This document shows, piece after piece, positions 1 to 5,988 of a stretch of DNA of 7,681 nucleotides. The notes under the pieces were generated by a model, which saw only the letters and a list, made by a program, of their open reading frames with translations, was not told the origin of the DNA and did no database searches. Numbering within the stretch: the first letter of the stretch is position 1; every line of letters starts with the position of its first letter. The DNA is taken from assembly GCA_903859795.1 (NCBI GenBank), contig CAIOOC010000047.1, positions 1-7,681 on the forward strand. The letters run 5' to 3'. The translations under genes were made by a program, and so were the position numbers. The stretch comes from an uncultured Bacteroidia bacterium. GTDB lineage: Bacteria; Bacteroidota; Bacteroidia; Bacteroidales; Prolixibacteraceae.

Positions 1-1020
1 AATAATGAAGGAATTTGGATTCTAAATGATTATAAGATTGATGAAAAAAGAGTTTATCCTCATAAGTTAGTAGTAGTAACTGGGAATAAGAGTTTGATAA
101 TTAAGAAGATTGAAAAGAATCCACGTTTTTCTAAAAGGATATTACAATATGATAAGACTACAGAAATTATAAATTCAGAAACTGAAATTTGGAATATTAA
201 AAAGGCTCTTTGGAATTTGTATTATTCTGCAAATCAATTATTACTTTATCAAAATGATGATATGATGAAATCTGATAGAATAATCCCCGATAATTTAAAG
301 TCAAAAATCGACAAAAAAAGAGCGTTAGTTTCAAATCATGGCAAGGGCTATTGTAATGAAGAGAATAACTATGCTTTTATCGAGATTCGAAATTCCATCA
401 ACGACCATTTTTTTAGAATTGAACCCCTTACTCGTTACTTCAGTTGGCCACTAATAATAGTTGTAATTGATGAAAGAATTCAAGATCATGCGGAAAATGA
501 AACCTATTATATCGATAGATCTGATGATTGTAAAGTTCCTAATCCTTGTTACTGCGATACAGGCATACCGTATAAAATTTTATATTCCAAAACAAATATA
601 TTAGTTCCTCCTAAAAAGAATTGTAATTTAAATGAGCAAAATTTTAACGATTCTTATAAGGAGATAATTAACTATATACAAGATAAAGCAAAATCTAAAA
701 GTGCAGAATTCCTTGTTATCCATCTTGGGATCATTGAAAAACTTATTTCAGCATTTAATGAAAGTTCAAAATCAAAATCATACAATAAAGATAATGAAAT
801 ATCAGACTTCATTAAAAATATTATCTGCTTTCAAAACGGATACGAAATAATCGAATATGACAAAATAATAATTACTTCAGGCAGGGGAGTGCCTCATAAT
901 TTGCCTGAAGATATCCGGTATGTTAATTTCTCGATCGTATCGCAGTGCTTAATTGATGTGCACAATAAATTTGCTTTTACTGAAGCATTATATAGTTCTA
1001 GAAGAATCATTAAAAACTAA
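1..1020 (+). CDS. 5'-truncated uncharacterised protein, C-terminal 339 residues
   Basis: The reading frame is open from the first base to the TAA at 1018-1020, so the gene starts upstream; the TTG at 94 is an internal Leu, not a convincing start. I do not recognise the family with confidence. The visible part is soluble, with no membrane segment. It has a Lys/Asn-rich helical start, a region containing SWPLIIVVIDE (about 442-474), a small cysteine cluster C-x5-C-x-C (about 529-552), and a C-terminal alpha/beta-looking block. That block contains FLVIHLGIIEKL (about 709-744) and a strand leading into TSGRGVP (874-894). My impression, from memory only, is that such C-terminal blocks occur at the end of large bacterial signalling or conflict proteins, some with Hsp90/histidine-kinase-type ATPase domains. 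If so, the ATPase would lie upstream, outside the window. The stop is 4 bases before the next start, so the two genes are probably co-transcribed. GC content is low (15 of 60 bases in 241-300), below the tyrS gene downstream. Confidence 0.8.
   Translation, partial: NNEGIWILNDYKIDEKRVYPHKLVVVTGNKSLIIKKIEKNPRFSKRILQYDKTTEIINSETEIWNIKKALWNLYYSANQLLLYQNDDMMKSDRIIPDNLKSKIDKKRALVSNHGKGYCNEENNYAFIEIRNSINDHFFRIEPLTRYFSWPLIIVVIDERIQDHAENETYYIDRSDDCKVPNPCYCDTGIPYKILYSKTNILVPPKKNCNLNEQNFNDSYKEIINYIQDKAKSKSAEFLVIHLGIIEKLISAFNESSKSKSYNKDNEISDFIKNIICFQNGYEIIEYDKIIITSGRGVPHNLPEDIRYVNFSIVSQCLIDVHNKFAFTEALYSSRRIIKN
875..910. repeat. 9-bp perfect inverted repeat inside the first gene
   Basis: CTTCAGGCA (875-883) is the exact reverse complement of TGCCTGAAG (902-910), with an 18-base spacer. 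The 3' half of the first arm can also pair with TGCCT at 890-894, giving a smaller alternative hairpin. It lies in coding sequence over the SGRG codons, so it may be a chance result of codon choice. No function is assigned. Confidence 0.3.
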
Positions 1021-1024
1021 TTCA

Positions 1025-1789
1025 ATGAATAAAACTAAGGTTGTTTGCATCGTTCAGAATATTGACGATTATGAAAAGGGATTAAGCCACACGTTACCAG
1101 ATTTATCTGAAAGCGAATTTTTCATGAAATGCTTTTATAAGGGGGAAATAGATGTACAAGGCAATTTTACTTTAAATACTATTTTCGGGCAACCTGACAA
1201 TGAATATTTGATAATAAACTCAAATGGACCAATATTAGCAAAAAGTGTTATTGAAGAGGATTTGTTTGATATCGTATTGGTATCAGATTCAGTTGATATC
1301 AAGAATTATTCAAGTTGCCTATTCTCCCCAGATACACTTTTTATGTATCATACAACGCCTGCAAATGCAGAACACGAGCTTATAAAAATGCAGAATTCGA
1401 AGGTAATTAAGCAATGTAAAAAAGGACAACATGAACCTAGGGATGTGGGCTATTTTCGATTGGGGAAATTAATAGAAGCCTGGACTCATGATCATTTTAA
1501 TAAAGAGGATTATGATATAGCTCTAAAGTATATCATCGAATGGTTTGGAAACGACAAACTTGAATCAGTCCTGGAATTTCTTCATGAGTGTTTAATAAAG
1601 AAACCAGATTTATCTCTATTAGAAGGAATCGACATAAAAACGCCCTGCATTTCGGTAATTGATGGAGGAGATAAAGTAATAAAAAATATTGACCAGCTTT
1701 GGAACGATTTAAAAAATCGCCCCCTGGATGACATTCAAACTTTTAATAATTTTAGAGATGGGGTCCTAAAGATGGCCGGGGTGGAGTAG
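1025..1789 (+). CDS. uncharacterised 254-residue protein, possibly receiver-like N-terminal half
   Basis: The chosen start is ATG at 1025, 4 bases after the upstream stop. An in-frame ATG at 953 would add 24 residues but overlap the upstream gene by 68 bases, and the added residues look like a shadow of it. There is no Shine-Dalgarno sequence. The protein begins with a hydrophobic strand (KVVCIVQNIDDYEKG). It continues with a strand-turn pattern, FDIVLVSDSVD (residues 81-91), then LFMYHTTP. This resembles, weakly, the acceptor-Asp strand and the fourth strand of a receiver fold. The second half is helical (about residues 150-200, with EWFGNDKLESVLEFLHECL) and ends in another short alpha/beta stretch. 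There is no signal peptide or membrane segment. I do not recognise the family. The 4-base spacing argues for coupled expression with the preceding gene and so for a partner role. The TAG stop overlaps the hairpin at 1789-1813. Confidence 0.8.
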   Translation: MNKTKVVCIVQNIDDYEKGLSHTLPDLSESEFFMKCFYKGEIDVQGNFTLNTIFGQPDNEYLIINSNGPILAKSVIEEDLFDIVLVSDSVDIKNYSSCLFSPDTLFMYHTTPANAEHELIKMQNSKVIKQCKKGQHEPRDVGYFRLGKLIEAWTHDHFNKEDYDIALKYIIEWFGNDKLESVLEFLHECLIKKPDLSLLEGIDIKTPCISVIDGGDKVIKNIDQLWNDLKNRPLDDIQTFNNFRDGVLKMAGVE

Positions 1790-1813
1790 GTTATCTGATA
1801 ACTTCAGATAACC
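1789..1813 (+). promoter_or_regulatory. GATAAC half-site cluster / 10-bp hairpin between the two gene groups
   Basis: GGTTATCTGA (1789-1798) pairs perfectly with TCAGATAACC (1804-1813) across a 5-base loop, starting at the last base of the upstream stop codon. The same bases contain GTTATC-T-GATAAC (1790-1802), a 6+1+6 palindrome, and GATAAC recurs at 1807-1812, exactly 10 bp after the copy at 1797. Two readings are possible. One is a transcription terminator, but the stem has only four G-C pairs and the downstream tract is interrupted (AATTGATTTCGTTATTT). The other is a DNA operator with half-sites in helical phase, controlling tyrS and the genes after it. The sequence alone does not decide. 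Confidence 0.45.
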
Positions 1814-1818
1814 AATTG

Positions 1819-1855
1819 ATTTCGTTATTTGCCTAACCTTTAAAACCAACGAAAT
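1819..1855 (+). repeat. 8-bp inverted repeat spanning the tyrS start codon
   Basis: ATTTCGTT (1819-1826) is the exact reverse complement of AACGAAAT (1848-1855), separated by 21 bases. The second arm includes the first two bases of the tyrS ATG. In mRNA this stem would partly hide the start codon, so it could reduce initiation. It has only two G-C pairs and a long loop, so it is marginal in stability. No convincing Bacteroidota promoter (TTTG with TAnnTTTG about 20 bases later) was found in this gap. Confidence 0.25.
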
Positions 1856-3059
1856 GAATGCTACATTGGAATGTCAGCTCGAATTGATCCAGCGTGGAGT
1901 CGAAAACCTTATTAATAAGGAGGAGTTAGTCAGGAAAATTGAGAAGTCGATTGCTTCAGGTTTTCCTTTGAATATTAAATTAGGTGTTGACCCAACTGCA
2001 CCTGATATTCATTTAGGCCACACAGTAGTTTTCCGAAAATTACGCCATTTTCAGGATTTGGGGCACAAAGTCTTTTTTCTGATCGGCGATTTTACCGCCC
2101 GTATCGGCGATCCTTCCGGGCGTGATAAAACCAGGCCACCACTCACCGAGGCTCAAATTCTTGACAATGCACAAACCTATTTAGATCAGATCTCCAAAAT
2201 TCTTGATAAAGAGAAAACTACTGTTGTTTACAACAGCAATTGGCTAAAGAATATGACATTTGAGTATGTCGTAAAATTGGCGGCGCAATCAACCATGGCC
2301 AGGTTGCTCGAACATAATACATTCAAACAACGATTCGAAAGTGGCGAATCGATTCGGTTGCACGAGTTCCTCTATCCTTTTATGCAGGGCTACGATTCAG
2401 TTGCATTAAAAGCGGATGTTGAACTGGGAGGCACAGACCAAACTTTCAACCTTACTTTTGCCCGCGACCTGCAGAAATTCTTTGGACAGGAACCACAGAT
2501 TTGTATAACCATGCCTATTCTTACCGGCACTGATGGGGTACAAAAAATGTCAAAGTCTTTGGGAAACTATATTGGTATCGACGAACCTGCACCAATCATG
2601 TTTGAGAAGATTATGCGGATGCACGACAACAATATCGTTTTATATTTCACTTTACTTACCGATGTTGATCTGCAAAAGATCAATGAAATGGAATCAGTAT
2701 TAGGGAATAACCCATCTACCAGCTACATTTTAGAGATTAAGAAAAAACTCGCTTTCGAGATTGTGCGAACATATCATGATGAAGATTCTGCCGAAAAGGC
2801 ATTTAATGGTTATGGGACACAAATAATTCATGGCATACCAGAGTTTAGTATTATCAGCTTTCCTCAACCTGTTGCATTCGTCGATCTTATTAAAGAATTG
2901 TTCTCACTAAACTCAAAAAGTGAGAGCCGTACTTTAATTAAACAAGGAGCGGTTACAATTTCTGGTGAAAAACTCATTAATCCGGATCTTAAGCTCAAGT
3001 TACTGGAAGGTATGATAATTAAAGCTGGAAAGTCAAAGATTGTGAAATTTACAACTTAA
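1854..3059 (+). CDS. tyrS: tyrosyl-tRNA synthetase, TyrZ-like (KMSKS) clade
   Basis: This 401-residue class I aminoacyl-tRNA synthetase activates L-tyrosine with ATP and charges tRNA-Tyr in the cytoplasm. Visible hallmarks are the ATP-binding HIGH-type motif HLGH (residues 53-56) in DPTAPDIHLGH, the conserved GDFTARIGDPSGR (78-90), and the tyrosine-pocket block YPFMQGYD (174-181). GGTDQ (192-196), KMSKS (231-235) and a C-terminal S4-type RNA-binding region (about 340-401, with RTLIKQGAVTISGEKL) complete it. Length is normal for the roughly 400-residue clade that includes Bacillus TyrZ. The more usual Bacteroidota enzyme, as I recall it, is about 430 residues with a KFGK-type signature, so this may be a second, accessory copy. 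The ATG at 1854 gives the expected N terminus; there is no Shine-Dalgarno sequence. It heads a tight run with a receiver-like gene and a tyrosine-decarboxylase homologue, an arrangement recalling tyramine operons. Base composition is more GC-rich than its flanks (34 of 60 bases in 2101-2160). Confidence 0.96.
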   Translation: MNATLECQLELIQRGVENLINKEELVRKIEKSIASGFPLNIKLGVDPTAPDIHLGHTVVFRKLRHFQDLGHKVFFLIGDFTARIGDPSGRDKTRPPLTEAQILDNAQTYLDQISKILDKEKTTVVYNSNWLKNMTFEYVVKLAAQSTMARLLEHNTFKQRFESGESIRLHEFLYPFMQGYDSVALKADVELGGTDQTFNLTFARDLQKFFGQEPQICITMPILTGTDGVQKMSKSLGNYIGIDEPAPIMFEKIMRMHDNNIVLYFTLLTDVDLQKINEMESVLGNNPSTSYILEIKKKLAFEIVRTYHDEDSAEKAFNGYGTQIIHGIPEFSIISFPQPVAFVDLIKELFSLNSKSESRTLIKQGAVTISGEKLINPDLKLKLLEGMIIKAGKSKIVKFTT

Positions 3060-3064
3060 CCGAA

Positions 3065-3409
3065 ATGGATATTCGTTATTTTATTTTGTTCCGAAATGAG
3101 GATTATGCCAAAATTATTGAAGGCAGAATTAAAGGCCATTGCCGTAATACAGAGTCAGAAATACTTGGCATAAGACCTATAGAAGGTGATGTTTTTTTAA
3201 TTGATGCACATTTTGGAGGACAAATGTCTCAATTAAATGGATTGGATATTGCACGGAGATTAATAAAATTCCGTCCGGGAGTACGTTTTAAGGTAAAAAT
3301 ATATTCATGGTTAACCCGGGAATATATTTCTCAGAACTACCCTGATAAATCGAATATCCTTAAAATGTCCAATGTGCAATTTAATCGTTTTCCAGTTATC
3401 ATCTCCTAA
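3065..3409 (+). CDS. small single-domain receiver-like protein (atypical response regulator)
   Basis: This 114-residue soluble protein consists of one receiver-like domain and no output domain. The pattern reads in order: N-terminal strand YFILFRNEDY (5-14) with Asn-Glu-Asp where receivers carry the acidic pair; VFLIDAHFGG (43-52) with Asp47 at the phospho-acceptor position; GLDIARRL (59-66) as the following helix; and VKIYSWLTRE (77-86) with Ser81 at the Thr/Ser position. The last strand ends VQFNRFP (104-110), where normal receivers have Lys-Pro. The Lys is therefore replaced by Phe, with an Arg just before it. It lies 5 bases after tyrS and 11 bases before the decarboxylase, so it is surely in the same transcript. 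It resembles the N-terminal domain of the 5989 gene product (shared YS-aromatic-L and R-[FL]-P motifs). A role as a small partner or adaptor for the other receiver proteins is an inference. The receiver assignment rests on pattern, not a profile search. Confidence 0.8.
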   Translation: MDIRYFILFRNEDYAKIIEGRIKGHCRNTESEILGIRPIEGDVFLIDAHFGGQMSQLNGLDIARRLIKFRPGVRFKVKIYSWLTREYISQNYPDKSNILKMSNVQFNRFPVIIS

Positions 3410-3420
3410 ATAATTGAACC

Positions 3421-5961
3421 ATGATAGATGTAAAAGCCTTGTTTTTAGGGCCAAAAGCTGAGAATCAAAATTTGTATGAATCATTGATCGTTGAAATTGT
3501 TCGGGATTCTTGTTTTTTGCGAAAGAATTTTCATCCACAGGACGATACAATCATTTCGGAGAAAGACAAGTTAAAAAAGAATTACTATGATACGATTGCT
3601 TTACTCAAACAGCACTTGCAGGGTGTTTTATCGGAGTTAAAAAAGGGAGTTCCTTTATATCATCCGCGTTATATCGGACATATGCATGGTGATCTTTTAA
3701 TTTCAGGGATCGCAGCCTATTTTGCAACGATGCTTTATAACCCAAATAATGTTGTGGGAGAGTCATCACCTGCAACAACAAAAATGGAACTTGAGTATAT
3801 TAACGCCCTCTGCAAAATGGTTGGTTACAAATCATGTGAAAAATTAACAGGAGATTATTCGTGGGGGCATCTTTGTGCCGGTGGCACAACAGCAAACATT
3901 GAAGCATTATGGGTGGCAAGAAACATCAAATATTACCCATTATCAGCGAAATTAGCTGCGAAATTAGTTCCTGAATGCAAATTTATTGGGGATATATTTA
4001 TTAATGAATTGGGTAGCGATATTAAGTCAGTAGGTTTTAATGAACTTTTTAACCTTTCAGTTTCCGAAATCCTAAATTTGAAAGATGAAATTTACAATCG
4101 TTTCTCTAATAGAAAACCAAATGAGCTGGTTGAAGTTAAAAATTTGATTGACAAATTCTCAGTTACCCGATTGGGCGTTTATGGGATTCATCATATGATT
4201 GAGAAGCTCGAAGTGAATAAGGAACATATCGAATTACCAAAAGTATATATTGCAAAGTCTTACCATTATTCATGGGAAAAAGCACTTGATGTTATTGGAA
4301 TAGGGCAGGATCAATTAGTCAAAGTCGACATTGATTCTTCTTTTAGGATGGACATAGAGGATTTATGCAATAAATTGAATGAATCAGGCACATCAACTCT
4401 GGCAGTTATCGGAATTTTGGGATCAAGTAAACAAGGCAGTATTGATCCCATTGATGAAATCGTTGAATTCAGAAGTAAAAAAGAGTTGGAAAAGTATTCA
4501 TTTATAATCCATGTGGATGGGGCGTATGGAGGATATTTCCCTTCTGTATTCATGGAGACTATCAAATCTGAAAGTTTTGCATCCGACAAAGAAGTCCTCG
4601 GTTATCTGAAACGTGAAAATAGTCTTTTTAAATTGAATGGAAAGTCAACAATCAATGAAAAATGGTGCAAAAAAATCAGGGCGATCAGCAAAGCCGATTC
4701 AATAACAATTGATCCGCATAAAATGGGCTATATCCCCTATCCTGCGGGGAGTGTGTTGTTTGCTGACACAAGAATGAAGGACTTTATTTCTTATCATCCT
4801 ACTTACCTGAACACCCCTTCGGATGAAACTGATTTATGCACGGCATTTTTAGGTCAGTGGACGTTAGAAGGGAGTCGGCCAGGAGCTGCTGCTGCAGCAT
4901 GTTTCTTATCAAATAAAGTGTTACCTTTCACGCAGGAAGCGCACGGTTTATTGATTAAAAATTCGATGCATGCTGCCGACATATTCTGGAACACAATTGA
5001 AACTTTTAATGCTGATGAAGAAATTAATCAGGGATTTAAGGTCATTCCCTTATATGCGCCCGAAACAAATATTGTTTCATATGTTGTTTCATTTCCCGAT
5101 GCGATAAAAAAGAGCTGTTACCTGAACCAGCTAAATGTTTTATTATACAAACATTTCTCCATAAAAGGAGATACAATCATCCCAGGGCAGAATTTCATGG
5201 TTGCAAAAGAAAGCTTTGATTATTGCGATATAAATTCAACAAGTTTTCTAAGTAGTTGTGGTATTGATTCAAAACAAAAAGAAAATCAAATTGAAATCAC
5301 TATGCTTTCCAGTGTTTTTATGAACCCGTTATCAGTTTATTTGGATAGTAATTTTTACATGGATTTTTGGAAGGAAGTTGTAAAAACCGGTAAAGATATT
5401 ATGACAGATATAATCCTTGATATTCTTTCCAAAAAGTACCATGGTGAGCGTTTAAGGGTACTCTGGGTAGAGGATGATAGAGATGTCCAATCGCTAAGGA
5501 AACAAATTCTCGTAGATAGTTCCGTAGGAAAATGCCTTGATATTACATTCGTAAATAGTGTTACAACTGCTCAAAAGAAAATGATCTACTCTGAGAATAA
5601 TTCTGAAGAATCACAAGCGATAACGCAGCTTAAAAAATGGGAAGCTTATATTTTTGATCTTAATTTAAAATCAAATCATCCTTTAGACGCAAAAGAATTC
5701 ACTCCTCAAGATCTGGAGGATATTATGCCTACAAAAGGTCTTATAGAATTAATTTCCCTGGACGAAAGAGAAAATGTTTTGGTCTATTCCTCCTACCTGA
5801 ACAATGCCAGGATTAAGAATGAACATATTATTCCGGAATTAAAGACTTTATTCAAAGATCAAAGCAAGTTTGAGGAACATTTGATCTCGAAAACGGGAAA
5901 TTACATAAAGGATAAGCAAAAAATTGTAAATGGCATATTTTCGATAACTCAGGCCTGGTAG
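3421..5961 (+). CDS. tyrosine-decarboxylase-type PLP enzyme fused to a C-terminal receiver domain
   Basis: 846 residues in two parts. Residues 1 to about 660 match the group II PLP decarboxylases of the enterococcal/lactobacillal tyrosine decarboxylase type, which turn L-tyrosine into tyramine and CO2. Shared blocks are ALFLGPKAEN (6-15), HPRYIGHM (81-88), NNVVGESSPATTKME (109-123) and WGHLCAGGTTANIEALW (148-164). Further on are HYSWEKALDVIGIGQDQ (from 282), HVDGAYGGY (364-372), DSITIDPHKMGYIPY (ending at 440) and LEGSRPGAAAAA. Expected active-site residues are all present: His282 (stacks on PLP), Asp366 (pyridine nitrogen), Lys434 (Schiff base) and Tyr440, six residues on, matching the catalytic-loop Tyr of characterised enzymes. 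Firmicute enzymes end near 620 residues. Here about 170 more form a receiver domain: RVLWVEDDRD (679-688), YIFDLNLKS with acceptor Asp746, VLVYSSYLN with Ser790, and probable Lys824. Aromatic substrate is likely; tyrosine specifically is inferred. ATG at 3421 matches the family N terminus. Phosphorylation control of activity or oligomerisation is a hypothesis. Confidence 0.93.
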   Translation: MIDVKALFLGPKAENQNLYESLIVEIVRDSCFLRKNFHPQDDTIISEKDKLKKNYYDTIALLKQHLQGVLSELKKGVPLYHPRYIGHMHGDLLISGIAAYFATMLYNPNNVVGESSPATTKMELEYINALCKMVGYKSCEKLTGDYSWGHLCAGGTTANIEALWVARNIKYYPLSAKLAAKLVPECKFIGDIFINELGSDIKSVGFNELFNLSVSEILNLKDEIYNRFSNRKPNELVEVKNLIDKFSVTRLGVYGIHHMIEKLEVNKEHIELPKVYIAKSYHYSWEKALDVIGIGQDQLVKVDIDSSFRMDIEDLCNKLNESGTSTLAVIGILGSSKQGSIDPIDEIVEFRSKKELEKYSFIIHVDGAYGGYFPSVFMETIKSESFASDKEVLGYLKRENSLFKLNGKSTINEKWCKKIRAISKADSITIDPHKMGYIPYPAGSVLFADTRMKDFISYHPTYLNTPSDETDLCTAFLGQWTLEGSRPGAAAAACFLSNKVLPFTQEAHGLLIKNSMHAADIFWNTIETFNADEEINQGFKVIPLYAPETNIVSYVVSFPDAIKKSCYLNQLNVLLYKHFSIKGDTIIPGQNFMVAKESFDYCDINSTSFLSSCGIDSKQKENQIEITMLSSVFMNPLSVYLDSNFYMDFWKEVVKTGKDIMTDIILDILSKKYHGERLRVLWVEDDRDVQSLRKQILVDSSVGKCLDITFVNSVTTAQKKMIYSENNSEESQAITQLKKWEAYIFDLNLKSNHPLDAKEFTPQDLEDIMPTKGLIELISLDERENVLVYSSYLNNARIKNEHIIPELKTLFKDQSKFEEHLISKTGNYIKDKQKIVNGIFSITQAW

Positions 5962-5988
5962 GGCAAGTATATTCAAAACGAACAGATT

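Noticed and set aside
94..96. TTG as the start of the first gene
   Set aside because: The frame is open from base 1 and its residues continue smoothly upstream, so the gene is simply cut by the window edge.
953..1024. An earlier ATG start for the second gene
   Set aside because: It would overlap the upstream gene by 68 bases, and the added residues read as a frame-shifted copy of that gene's end. ATG 1025 fits the tight spacing better.
1790..1853. A T-box tyrosine riboswitch before tyrS
   Set aside because: Expected from the tyramine operons of Firmicutes, but the gap is only 64 bases and holds no T-box core sequence or specifier stem.
3311..3550. A 79-residue open frame on the - strand
   Set aside because: It spans the end of one + strand gene and the start of the next, has no recognisable features, and is explained as a shadow.
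4311..4589. A 92-residue open frame on the - strand
   Set aside because: It lies wholly inside the conserved core of the decarboxylase, so it is a coding shadow.
3421..5961. Reading the enzyme as glutamate decarboxylase or a plant/animal-type aromatic decarboxylase
   Set aside because: The N-terminal ALFLGPKAEN block, the GHM and ESSPATT motifs and the DPHKMGYIPY lysine loop match the bacterial tyrosine decarboxylase branch much better.
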